Assembly: GCA_031291415.1 (NCBI GenBank) | Contig: JARLJB010000095.1 | Location: 1-44,097 of the forward strand | DNA from: Telmatospirillum sp. | GTDB taxonomy: Bacteria > Pseudomonadota > Alphaproteobacteria > Rhodospirillales > Magnetospirillaceae | DNA length: 44,097 nucleotides | Direction of reading: 5' to 3' | The notes under the pieces: model-generated | Told to the model about the DNA's origin: nothing | Seen by the model: only the letters and a program-made list of their open reading frames with translations | Database searches by the model: none | Position numbers and translations under genes: made by a program | Shown here: one piece after another, positions 7,885 to 15,159 of the stretch | Numbering within the stretch: the stretch's first letter is position 1 | Layout: the number at the start of each line of letters is the position of its first letter

Positions 7885-8101
7885 TTTGCGTCTCCGTCTT
7901 GAGAAGGAGCCGTGAACATACCCCCGACTTTGATCGGCGACAAGTAAAAAAATTGTGTGTTTTCAATTACTTAATCAAGGATTTCGCGCGCGAAATCCTT
8001 GGCTGCAAAGGACTCAACAAGGAAATAGGGGAGGCACGGCGACGGGAGCACGCCTTGTCAACATTTGCGGTCTTGTGCTCCCGGAATGCTCCCGAAACGC
8101 C
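7885..8101. other. gene-free element end with a 26-bp palindrome and GGGAGCAC repeats
   Basis: No ORF is supported here. CAAGGATTTCGCG (7976-7988) is followed without a loop by its exact complement (7989-8001), giving a 26-bp perfect palindrome. CGGGAGCAC or its complement occurs three times between about 8043 and 8125. Next to a tRNA 3' end, such repeats could be recombinase or excisionase sites of the element end. There is no integrase gene in the window to test this against. Confidence 0.4.
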
Positions 8102-8136
8102 AAGAAGGCCAGTGCTACGGGAGCACTGGCCTTCTT
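8102..8136 (-). terminator. terminator of the original tRNA-Arg(CCU)
   Basis: AAGAAGGCCAGTGCT (8102-8116) and AGCACTGGCCTTCTT (8122-8136) form a perfect 15-bp stem with a 5-nt loop, 28 bp past the CCA end of the tRNA 3' half on the minus strand. The stem itself ends in CTTCTT in the direction of transcription. It looks like the ancestral terminator of the split tRNA gene. Confidence 0.65.
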
Positions 8137-8163
8137 TAAATCCTTGTATTTCAAGGAAAAATT

Positions 8164-8219
8164 TGGTGCGCCCGGCGGGATTCGAACCCACGGCCCCAGG
8201 ATTAGGAATCCTGTGCTCT
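8164..8219 (-). pseudogene. 3' half of a split tRNA-Arg(CCU) gene
   Basis: Read on the minus strand, 8219 to 8164 gives everything from the 3' strand of the D stem (GAGC) to the encoded CCA: anticodon stem-loop CAGGA-TTCCTAA-TCCTG (anticodon CCU), T arm GTGGG-TTCGAAT-CCCGC, acceptor strand CGGGCGC, discriminator A, then CCA. Upstream of AGAGC the sequence changes to CGGGTCTTAG, which is not tRNA. Its acceptor strand pairs 7 of 7 with GCGCCCG at 17895-17889, where the missing 5' half lies. From AGAGC through CCCGCC it is identical to the intron-bearing tRNA-Arg of this window once the intron is removed. Confidence 0.85.
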
Positions 8220-8318
8220 TCTAAGACCCGATGTCACCCTACCGGACCATACCGATCACGTCGGAGGGCATTGTCGTCTGGTCCAGCGGACATCGCAAGG
8301 GTCAGTCGAGGTGCCGGG

Positions 8319-8382
8319 GGTTTATCCCCGAAATCCATAGGACGGCCCTTGGGAGGTGCCTGTGGAGCTTCGGGGATAAACC
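8319..8382. repeat. 14-bp inverted repeat near the left end of the insertion
   Basis: GGTTTATCCCCGAA (8319-8332) and TTCGGGGATAAACC (8369-8382) are perfect complements separated by 36 bp. They lie in a gene-free 340-bp stretch between the insertion end and the IS481 copy. They could be recombinase-binding sites, ends of a tiny insertion or an RNA hairpin. Nothing else is recognised between 8220 and 8563. Confidence 0.5.
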
Positions 8383-8728
8383 GACAAACGAATGCCGGCT
8401 TCCGTCGGCCAAAGTCGGGCTATCCGTCGGCGATCCAAATTACGAGCAGATGGTTTTGAGGGCGGCATCCATAGCGGCCCATTGTTCTTCGGTCATGAGC
8501 TTCAATCAATCCCAACGTTCTTGCGCTATAGAAAACATTGGTTCGTTTGGGGCGTGTCAACACGCCCTAGATGTGAAGTCTCAGGAGGTTGCCCACTCGA
8601 TCAGAACCGAGGAAGCTGAAGTTGCGAGACTTTGGCTATCGACGGAGAGATCGAATGGGCACCCACAAGAATGCCCCGCTGACAGCGGTGGGTCGAGAAA
8701 TTCTGGTGCGGCGGGTTTTGGACGAGAA

Positions 8729-8768
8729 GCAAACTCCCATGGCGGTGGCCACCGCCATGGGAGTTTGC
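8729..8768. repeat. 40-bp perfect palindrome inside the IS481 transposase gene
   Basis: The 20-bp arm starting GCAAACTCCCATGG (8729-8748) is followed with no spacer by its exact complement (8749-8768). It lies in the region encoding the helix-turn-helix, so both strands encode the same peptide QTPMAVATAMGVC. A loopless perfect palindrome of this size is unusual in coding DNA and may be unstable on cloning. Confidence 0.85.
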
Positions 8769-9302
8769 GTTAAGACCGTTCGAAAATGGGTTGATCGCTT
8801 CCAGGAGGAAGGGGTATCGGGCTTACAAGATCGCTCGTCACGTCCCCATCGATCACCGGCGCGAACACCCGTTTCGCTTGGCGAGCAAATAGCGGATCTG
8901 CGGCGACTACGCCGGACAGGAGACGAGATCGCTGCCACCGTGGGGCGCTCGAAGGCCACGGTATTCCGCATCCTTGGCCGCTTGGGATGAACCGCCTGAA
9001 ATCACTGGAGCCCGCCGAGCCGGTGCGCCGCTACGAACGCGAAGCCCCTGGCGAAATGATCCACATCGACATTAAGAAGCTCGGTCGCTTCAACAGAGTC
9101 GGTCACCGCATCACCGGTGATCGTACTGGTCAGAGCAATAGCCGTGGCGTCGGCTGGGAGTTCGTCCACGTTTGCATCGACGACGCCTCGCGGGTGTAAG
9201 CGGGTGGCGATGGCCGCCTACCACCGTCAGCAGTTTCCCTTCATGATGTGTCCACATGATGGACGCGGTGATCGTGTCCAGGTTGGATAATGGACACGAT
9301 CG

Positions 9303-9758
9303 ATGTTGGATGGCGGGCCGACGGAAGTCTCGGGCGAGGTGATCGAGTGCGGCCGGCGTCGGCGGCGAAGATGGACCGTGGCGGAGAAGATCCGGATGGT
9401 GAGGGAGAGCTGGTCGCCCGGGGCGTCGGCTTCGGTGGTGGCGCGGCGCTACGACGTCAACGCCAACCTGCTGTTCACCTGGCGACGCCAGGCGCAAAGG
9501 GGCGAGTTCGGCGCAGACTTGCGATGCCAGGCTGAGTCCGTGGCCGACGGACGAGCGGCGGCGGAACCGCTGGCACTGATTCCCATTGAGGTGCAGCCAG
9601 CAAGTTCGGTGGAGTCGGCCGCTCTGACGACGTCGGCAATCGGCAGACCGGGTCTGATCGAGATCGAACTGCCCGCTGGCGTGCGGGTTCGGATCGACGC
9701 CCTGGTCGACGAACCGGCGCTGTGCCGGGTATTGGCGGCGGTGAAGAGGACGTGGTGA
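9303..9758 (+). CDS. tnpA: IS66 accessory protein TnpA
   Basis: This 151-residue protein carries the IS66 TnpA helix-turn-helix (RRRWTVAEKIRMVRESW, then SVVARRYDVNANLLFTWRRQ) at residues 20-65. The C-terminal half ends GLIEIELPAGVRVRIDALVD, also typical. In IS66 elements TnpA is needed with TnpB and TnpC for transposition. The start is placed at 9303, inside the element, and the stop overlaps the GTG start of tnpB (GTGA). It appears intact. Confidence 0.85.
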   Translation: MLDGGPTEVSGEVIECGRRRRRRWTVAEKIRMVRESWSPGASASVVARRYDVNANLLFTWRRQAQRGEFGADLRCQAESVADGRAAAEPLALIPIEVQPASSVESAALTTSAIGRPGLIEIELPAGVRVRIDALVDEPALCRVLAAVKRTW

Positions 9759-10108
9759 TCCAGTTCGCGCCGAACACGCGGGTGTATCTGGCCTGCCGGC
9801 CGGTCGACATGCGGAAAGGCATGGACGGACTTGCCGCCCAGGTCGCCCATGTGCTGAAGGCGGATCCGTTCTCGGGCCACCTGTTCTTGTTCAGGGGCAA
9901 GCGGGGGGATTACTTGAAGCTGGTCTATTGGGACGGCTCCGGCCTTTGTCTTTTTGCGAAGCGTCTTGAGAAACACCGTTTTGTCTGGCCGCCCATCGTT
10001 GACGGCAGAATGCAACTGACCCCAGCGCAGATGGCGCTTCTCCTGGAAGGGATAGACTGGCGCAGGACAGTAAGTGTGGAACAAGAAACGCGGCCGACTG
10101 CAATATAA
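9755..10108 (+). CDS. tnpB: IS66 accessory protein TnpB (Orf2)
   Basis: The 117-residue product starts with GTG at 9755 overlapping the tnpA stop. It shows the family hallmark TRVYLACRPVDMRKGMDGLA near the N-terminus, and LFLFRGKRGDYLKLVYWDGS followed by LCLFAKRLEKHRFVWP in the middle. TnpB is an IS66 accessory protein of unclear biochemistry. The last residues (TVSVEQETRPTAI) differ from what I expect after LLEGIDWRR, and they adjoin an AT-rich spacer, so the 3' end may have been altered. Confidence 0.88.
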   Translation: MIQFAPNTRVYLACRPVDMRKGMDGLAAQVAHVLKADPFSGHLFLFRGKRGDYLKLVYWDGSGLCLFAKRLEKHRFVWPPIVDGRMQLTPAQMALLLEGIDWRRTVSVEQETRPTAI

Positions 10109-10170
10109 AAAAGACGTTATCCACAAGATATATTTATAGCACGTTCATATACATTTTGTTAGATAACGGC
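10109..10170. other. AT-rich spacer between tnpB and tnpC with a DnaA-box-like site
   Basis: This 62-bp stretch is much richer in A and T than the rest of the IS66 element. It holds TTATCCACA (10117-10125), a perfect match to the DnaA box consensus, and is bounded by CGTTATC (10115-10121) and GATAACG (10162-10168), a 7-bp inverted repeat. It may be a tiny secondary insertion. A single box may be chance. Confidence 0.4.
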
Positions 10171-11754
10171 ATGTCTTTAGCGAACGCTCCCCTGCCGACC
10201 GATCCCGACGATCTGCGCACCTTTGCGGAGCTGCTGCAGGCGGAGGTTCATGCCAAGACACTGCACATCGAAAAGCTGAAGGCCCAGCTGGCTGCCCTGC
10301 GGCGAGCCCGCTTCGGCCGGTCCTCGGAAGCGCTCGACCGCGAGATCAGACAGCTGGAGCTGTTGCTCGGCGCGCCGGCCGATGACGGGGCGGAGCGCCC
10401 GATGGCGGCGGCAAAGGGCGGCGATGACAAGCCCGCGGCTTCGGGCCGAGCGGAGCGCAAGCCCGGCGGCCGTCAGCCGTTGCCCGCGCATCTGCCGCGC
10501 GAAACAGTGGTTCACGAGCCGGCCTGCACCTGCCCGGTCTGCGGCAGTGCCCGGCTGACCAGGATCGGTGAAGACCGGCGCGAGGTTCTCGAATACGTGC
10601 CTTCCTACTTCAAGGTCATCGTCCATGTCCGGCCGAAGGTAAGCTGCCGGGCTTGCGAGACGATCACCCAGGAGCCGATGCCGTCGTTGCCCATCGAGCG
10701 CGGGCGGCCGGGTCCGGCCCTGCTCGCCCATGTCCTCGTCGCCAAATACTGCGATCACTCCCCGCTCAATCGGCAAAGCGGCATCTACCGGCGCGCCGGC
10801 GTCGACATCGACCGGGGGACCATGGTCGGCTGGGTAGGGCAGTTCGCCTTCCTGGCGGAACCTGTGTGGCAGGGGATCGCCCGCCATGTCCGAGCCGGCC
10901 CCGCCCTGCATGCCGACGACACCCCGGTGCCGGTCCTCGATCCGGGGCGCGGCCGGACCAAGACCGGTCGATTGTGGGTCCTGGTGCGTGACGAACGACC
11001 ATGGGGCTCCACTGCGCCGCCGGCGGTGGTCTATCGCTACTCCCCCGATCGCAAGGGTGAGCATGCCAAGGTGTTGCTCGACGGCTGTCGCGGCTTCCTT
11101 CATGCCGACGCCTATGCCGGCTTTAACGACCTGTACGCGCCGCATCCCGCAACTGGACAACCAATAATAGAACCCGTGGCCTGCTGGTCGCATGCCCGCC
11201 GGCAGATATACGAAGTGCACGCCGACACCGCTTCGCCCCTTGCCCAAGAGGCGTTGGAACGCATGGCTCAGTTGTTCGCCATCGAAGCCACCATCAACGG
11301 CAACACGCCCGATGTCCGCCTGGCCGTCCGCCAGAAACAGTCCGTGCCGCTGCTGGCCGGGCTCAAGGCCTTCCTCGACGACGCGCTCACTCGGATCAGC
11401 GCCAAGAGCACCCTGGCCAAGGCCATCCGCTACGCCCTGGTCCGCTGGACGGCGTTGGTCCGCTACACCACGGACGGCCGGCTCGAGATGACCAACAATG
11501 CCGCCGAACGGGCGATCCGGCCGCTGGCTCTGGGACGAAAGAACTGGCTGTTTGCCGGGGCCGACAGCGGGGGCGAACGCGCCGCGATGATGTACACCAT
11601 TATCCAGACAGCTGTCCTCAACGGTCTCGATCCCGAAGCCTATCTGCGCGACTTGGCCGCCCGCATCGCCGACCATCCGATCAACCGGATCGACGAACTG
11701 CTGCCCTGGGAATGGGCGCGGCGAAACGGTCAGCATGATAAAGTCGCCGCATGA
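10171..11754 (+). CDS. tnpC: IS66 transposase TnpC (DDE)
   Basis: This 527-residue transposase has the N-terminal coiled-coil (FAELLQAEVHAKTLHIEKLK), the RRARFGRSSE motif, and a zinc-binding CTCPVCG segment followed by RACET. The DDE domain includes LHADDTPVPVL and FLHADAYAGFNDLY, and the family signature MTNNAAERAIRPLALGRKNW, then GADSGGERAAMMYTI. Length and motifs are complete, so it is probably functional. ATG at 10171 is used; an in-frame alternative start at 10156 lies in the AT-rich spacer. The stop overlaps the next gene by ATGA. Confidence 0.93.
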   Translation: MSLANAPLPTDPDDLRTFAELLQAEVHAKTLHIEKLKAQLAALRRARFGRSSEALDREIRQLELLLGAPADDGAERPMAAAKGGDDKPAASGRAERKPGGRQPLPAHLPRETVVHEPACTCPVCGSARLTRIGEDRREVLEYVPSYFKVIVHVRPKVSCRACETITQEPMPSLPIERGRPGPALLAHVLVAKYCDHSPLNRQSGIYRRAGVDIDRGTMVGWVGQFAFLAEPVWQGIARHVRAGPALHADDTPVPVLDPGRGRTKTGRLWVLVRDERPWGSTAPPAVVYRYSPDRKGEHAKVLLDGCRGFLHADAYAGFNDLYAPHPATGQPIIEPVACWSHARRQIYEVHADTASPLAQEALERMAQLFAIEATINGNTPDVRLAVRQKQSVPLLAGLKAFLDDALTRISAKSTLAKAIRYALVRWTALVRYTTDGRLEMTNNAAERAIRPLALGRKNWLFAGADSGGERAAMMYTIIQTAVLNGLDPEAYLRDLAARIADHPINRIDELLPWEWARRNGQHDKVAA

Positions 11755-12368
11755 AGCGCAGCAAACCGCCCTTCACCTATGACGAGCTCGATGAGATCCT
11801 GCGGGGCAAGGGTGGTCCCGATGGCTTTGTCGGCATCAGCGCCATCGACGGGCTGATCGCCGCATTGGTCGCTGCCCCGACGTTCGTCCATCCGTCCGAA
11901 TGGCTGCCGCTGATCTTCGGCGGTCGCTTGCCGATGGGACTCGCCGACAGCCCGGAGGATCGCGCGATTCAGACCGTCTTCAATCGCTACAACGAGGTGT
12001 CCGCCACGTTGTCCGAACGCCCCGCCGAGTATCGGCCGATGTTCATGGTGGATGACGACGGAAGCCTCTTCGTTCGCCACTGGGCGGTCGGCTTCATGAT
12101 GGGGGTTGGCTTGCGGCGCGATCTGTGGAGCGAGATCATCTTCCTGACCAAGCACCGGTCGCTGATGGAGCCGATCCTGCTCTACTTCGACGTCGCTCAG
12201 GACTTCCTGTTCGACATGCCGGCGGCGGAGAAGGCGCGCCGCAAACCGACCGCCTATCAGGAAATCTCTCAGGCAGTGGTTGCCATCCGCACTGTCTGCA
12301 ATCCATACCGCGCCGCAGAGGCAGCCAAACCAACCAGGTCGAAGGTCAGAACCCGTCGCCCAAGATGA
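11751..12368 (+). CDS. UPF0149 (YecA/YgfB-type) passenger protein of IS66
   Basis: This 205-residue protein starts on the ATGA overlapping the tnpC stop. Blocks such as FVGISAIDGLIAALVAAPTF, EWLPLIFGG and VRHWAVGFMMGVGL match the UPF0149 fold seen in YecA/YgfB proteins, and this gene commonly sits at the end of alphaproteobacterial IS66 elements. The tail is Arg/Lys-rich. No catalytic role is known. It may assist or regulate transposition. Confidence 0.8.
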   Translation: MKRSKPPFTYDELDEILRGKGGPDGFVGISAIDGLIAALVAAPTFVHPSEWLPLIFGGRLPMGLADSPEDRAIQTVFNRYNEVSATLSERPAEYRPMFMVDDDGSLFVRHWAVGFMMGVGLRRDLWSEIIFLTKHRSLMEPILLYFDVAQDFLFDMPAAEKARRKPTAYQEISQAVVAIRTVCNPYRAAEAAKPTRSKVRTRRPR

Positions 12369-12996
12369 GCGACTGCGACTGGACTTGTTGGTCACCTGGT
12401 TCGTGCGAAGCACACCACGCCACAGCATCGCGCTCGTGTCCATCTTCCTTGGTGGACACGATCATCGTGTCTATCACCTCGGACACATTATGCGGCGAAG
12501 CTGGCGTCAGCGGCAGGCGGCCATGGCCACCCGCTTACTCGCGGGTTGCCTTCACCGACATCTTGCCCAACGAGAAAAAGGAAAGTGCGGTCGCCTTCCT
12601 GGACGCTGCTCTGGCTTACTACAAAAGCCTTGGGATCTCCGTACAACGGGTCATGACCGACAATGGCTCTTGCTATAAATCCTTTGCTTTTCGCGATGCC
12701 TGCAAAGGCCACGGCTTGAAACACATCCGGACCAAGCCCTACACGCCAAAAACAAACGGCAAGGCTGAACGCTTCATCCAGACCGCCCTACGCGAGTGGG
12801 CTTACGCTCAGGCTTATGAGAATTCAGCCCACCGCGCCGAAGAGTTACCGATCTGGATGCACCGCTACAATTGGCATCGACCACATGGTAGTTTGAAGGC
12901 GAAGACACCCATCAGCCGAATCGGCCTGAATGGGGACAACGTCTTGCGACTCCACACCTAGAGCCGACGCGCGCAGGACAATGAACTGGTCGCGTG

Positions 12997-13902
12997 CTAC
13001 ATCTTAAACGCCGTTCCTGGCGCCCCAAGCTCCCGACTGAGGCTTTGTTCGATCGTTCCAACATGACCGGTTAGGAAAGCCCAGAACTGAGGGTTCCGAA
13101 CAGTCTTCTCGACCAGGTCGCTAGGCACGAACCGCTCCATTTCCTTACGGAAATCGGCGTAGGCAGCCTCCTCCTTGGCGAGGAATGTCGTCCGATCGCG
13201 CAGCGCGGCCAGAAACGTCTCGGAGGCGATGGTGCGGTCTGTGAGCTTCTGGCGGACAAGAGCGTTGTCCACGACGCTGCCACCCTGATGCAGCCACGCG
13301 ATGTCCCATAGGTCCCGGTTCTTTAGCCGGTTCCGGCGCATGGCCAGCGCCACGACCTTATCCGCCAGGATTTCGCGTTGGCTCTGAGCGGGGAGGACAA
13401 GGCCACTGGTCCCCATGTCGACAGCATATAAATTGCGCAGGATCACGAATTGGCGGTCATGACTGGGGATGGCGCAGATGTCGATATTGATTCGCTGGGA
13501 CGGAAGATGTCTGGCCGCCGGGCGTGTCTGCACCTTGAGCTTCCAGGTGTCGACGTTGCCGTTCTCGACGTCATCGGCCTCCTTCGTCGGCTCTGAAACA
13601 TCAACAGGCAGATTGTACTTCTTAGCTACCATCGTCTTGAGGCGGTCGGCAAGATCGGAGAGGGTGGCCTTGTCGAAGTCGGCTCCCCCGGTGAAATCCA
13701 GATCTTCGCTCAGCCGATTGGAGCCGTAGCAGGCGCGCAGACAAGTGCCGCCGATGAACGTCAGGTGTTGCAGCACGTCCATCTCTGCCATAGTCCGCAG
13801 AATGTCGTGGTGCAGCAGTTCCTTCTCGACCACGGGACGTAACTGCGCCAAAGCAGACCGGTTGGCCAAAGCAGAATCAACGAGACGATCGAACAAGCTC
13901 AT
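12997..13902 (-). CDS. abiEii: AbiEii-type nucleotidyltransferase toxin
   Basis: This 301-residue protein has the nucleotidyltransferase signature IGGTCLRACYGSNRLSEDLD at about residues 51-70: GG-T followed by the E-D-L-D metal-binding acidic pair. Further on is ILADKVVALAMRRNRLKNRD, also conserved in the family. AbiEii proteins are toxins of type IV toxin-antitoxin and abortive-infection systems; related MenT toxins block tRNA by adding nucleotides. The gene overlaps the upstream antitoxin gene by 26 nt, the normal order of antitoxin then toxin. The ORF is intact. The nearby tRNA cargo makes tRNA targeting worth noting, though this is inference. Confidence 0.88.
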   Translation of the reverse strand: MSLFDRLVDSALANRSALAQLRPVVEKELLHHDILRTMAEMDVLQHLTFIGGTCLRACYGSNRLSEDLDFTGGADFDKATLSDLADRLKTMVAKKYNLPVDVSEPTKEADDVENGNVDTWKLKVQTRPAARHLPSQRINIDICAIPSHDRQFVILRNLYAVDMGTSGLVLPAQSQREILADKVVALAMRRNRLKNRDLWDIAWLHQGGSVVDNALVRQKLTDRTIASETFLAALRDRTTFLAKEEAAYADFRKEMERFVPSDLVEKTVRNPQFWAFLTGHVGTIEQSLSRELGAPGTAFKM

Positions 13903-14437
13903 CGGCCACCCCCAAATTGATCAGATCCATGGGCCTCTTGGCCCGCCGCATGTCCTGGAGCGCCAGGTCGACGCCGGCGCGCCACATGCCGCAGCGTGCG
14001 TCATAGATTAGCTTGTCTGCAACCCGGTCAGGGGTGTTCCTGGTGTGGACAAACTCGATGGATCCCCAGCGGCCGCAGGGGATGCGGTTCGACCGGCCCG
14101 TCGACATTATGGTGACCCATTGCAGGGGTATTTGGGAAATAACCCCGGCGTCGCTTAATGCCGTCTCCAGGCTGATGTAATTAAACTCGTCCGCACGCAG
14201 GCGCGCAGCCACATGGAACAGCAGTAGACCATCGTTCTTCATCGCTTGCTCGCGCACATAGATGCCGCGGCAGACGCGGGTCAGCACCTTCTTTTTGGCG
14301 GCGCGATTAAACAAGACATGAAAGGCGTTGTCGGATATATCCGGAAGCGCGACGCGCAGATCGGACGGCGAGAACAGGTAGTGGTCGCCGTCGGCATGCC
14401 GCTCCAGGAGGTCCATCAGCTGCTTGATTGGTTGCAT
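13877..14437 (-). CDS. abiEi: AbiEi-type antitoxin/transcriptional repressor
   Basis: This 186-residue protein starts at the ATG at 14437, which has GGAG 7 nt upstream; a GTG at 14449 is an in-frame alternative. The N-terminal 60 residues form a winged-helix-like domain (YLFSPSDLRVALPDISDNAF, then VLTRVCRGIYV) as in AbiEi_4-type antitoxins. The C-terminal domain (VTIMSTGRSNRIPCGRWGSI, then VADKLIYDARCGMW) is the partner domain. AbiEi proteins repress their own promoter by binding inverted repeats, and such a repeat lies immediately upstream. Confidence 0.85.
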   Translation of the reverse strand: MQPIKQLMDLLERHADGDHYLFSPSDLRVALPDISDNAFHVLFNRAAKKKVLTRVCRGIYVREQAMKNDGLLLFHVAARLRADEFNYISLETALSDAGVISQIPLQWVTIMSTGRSNRIPCGRWGSIEFVHTRNTPDRVADKLIYDARCGMWRAGVDLALQDMRRAKRPMDLINLGVADELVRSSR

Positions 14438-14453
14438 TCGGCACTCCACAGAA

Positions 14454-14472
14454 ACTTACAGAAAGTGTAAGT
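14454..14472. promoter_or_regulatory. perfect inverted repeat, likely AbiEi operator
   Basis: ACTTACA (14454-14460), GAAAG, TGTAAGT (14466-14472) form a 7-bp perfect inverted repeat ending 17 bp before the AbiEi start codon. Position and symmetry fit an autoregulatory operator for the winged-helix antitoxin. Binding is inferred from what is known of other AbiEi proteins. Confidence 0.6.
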
Positions 14473-14702
14473 TAATGTAGATCTAAAAGCAAGCTCAGCA
14501 ACCTCGGAATCGGCATGTCACGCCGCGGCCTTCCAGGGGACCTCCCAACCAGGATCTGGTGTGGTAAGGGTTGGCGCGCTGACCGTAAGGACATGCAACG
14601 AGATTGGGTTTATTACCGGATCCGCCGGCAACGGCTTTGACTCGATCGAGGAACCAAATCGCCGACCACCTGGGTTACGTCGGCGTATGACACTTTTGAA
14701 GC

Positions 14703-14762
14703 GATAAGCACGGCCAGCGCTATCTGGACGAACTGGCGTTCCGGAACGAGCAGCGGCGCTAG
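14703..14762 (+). pseudogene. possible C-terminal remnant of an IS1595-type transposase
   Basis: The frame reads DKHGQRYLDELAFRNEQRR and then TAG, with a stop just upstream. It resembles the closing segment of IS1595/ISXO2-type transposases, in which a KHL-RYLDEFAFR-NRR pattern is common. The piece is only 19 codons, so this is a suggestion. The surrounding 14473-14801 holds no other recognisable gene. Confidence 0.3.
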
Positions 14763-14801
14763 TCAGAAGGACGCGGGTCGTCCCGCGGGTCGTCCGCGGC
14801 A

Positions 14802-15023
14802 ATGTCAAGAAGCGCTGGGTGTCCGAGCCCCCTGCCGGTTATCGAGCAAATGCGGGCGCTCTTCGCCAACGCGGTTGGCCGGGAACTCCGGCGCACCAAG
14901 AAATGCGCTATCGTCGAGGTCAGCGCCGAGCCGGTCGCGCGCCAAGCCCCAGCCAAGCCGCCCAAGCCCTTGACATGGCCAGAACCGGATCCCTGTGCGC
15001 TGGACGATTCGATCCCATTTTAG
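14802..15023 (+). CDS. short ORF with SSB-like acidic tail, possibly a remnant
   Basis: This 73-residue ORF (an internal ATG at 14850 is an alternative start) has a helical basic segment (IEQMRALFANAVGRELRRTK), a Pro/Ala linker and ends WPEPDPCALDDSIPF. The last residues resemble the acidic DDDIPF tail by which single-stranded DNA-binding proteins recruit partners. No OB fold is present, so it may be a truncated gene or an unrelated protein with a tail mimic. TGACAATTGTCA followed by eight T residues 20 bp after the stop could serve as a terminator. Confidence 0.3.
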   Translation: MSRSAGCPSPLPVIEQMRALFANAVGRELRRTKKCAIVEVSAEPVARQAPAKPPKPLTWPEPDPCALDDSIPF

Positions 15024-15159
15024 GCACACGCTATGCGTGCGTGACAATTGTCATTTTTTTTGGGGGATAGGTAGGATGCAGAAAGCTGACGGAAGCATCC
15101 GCACCTTGTTTTTGTAGCAGAATCGTCGCGTAAGATCGCAAACATCCAGAATGTGACGG

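Larger units (their letters stand above)
9195..12538 (+). mobile_element. complete IS66-family insertion sequence
   Basis: The left end is GTAAGCGGGTGGCGATGGCC and the right end, reverse complemented, is GTAAGCGGGTGGCCATGGCC, the GTAAGC start being typical of IS66. The element is flanked by an exact 8-bp repeat TCGCGGGT (9187-9194 and 12539-12546), the target-duplication size usual for IS66. It carries tnpA, tnpB, tnpC and a fourth UPF0149-type gene, and measures 3344 bp. Removing it and one repeat restores the IS481 reading frame IDDASRVAFTD. Copies of GTGTCC or GGACAC cluster just inside both ends (9240-9300 and 12435-12490) and may bind transposase. Confidence 0.93.
8655..12961 (+). pseudogene. 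IS481-family transposase, frameshifted and split by IS66
   Basis: Three pieces make up one protein. 8655-8990 encodes the N-terminal helix-turn-helix part (MGTHKNAPLTAVGREILVRR and onward), ending at a TGA. The next frame from 8987 (MNRLKSLEPAEPVRRYERE and onward) continues the family sequence up to IDDASRV at the IS66 boundary, a one-base shift. After the IS66 element, VAFTDILPNEKKESAVAF resumes at about 12542 and runs to 12961, with the DDE-domain blocks VMTDNGSCYKS, TKPYTPKTNGKAERF and HRPHGSL. The first Asp of the DDE triad is HIDIKKL in the middle piece. The gene cannot make an intact product. The ATG at 8655 follows GGAGAGATCGA. Confidence 0.8.
8564..12965. mobile_element. IS481-family element interrupted by an IS66 element (approximate ends)
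   Basis: The two halves of an IS481-type transposase flank the IS66 insertion. Outside them, the left sequence GCCCTAGATGTGAAGTC (8564-8580) matches the reverse complement of the right sequence near 12949-12965 (GGCTCTAGGTGTGGAGTC) in an imperfect inverted repeat. I cannot fix the outer ends or a target duplication, so coordinates are approximate. Without the IS66 insertion the element would be about 1.05 kb, normal for the family. Confidence 0.6.
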
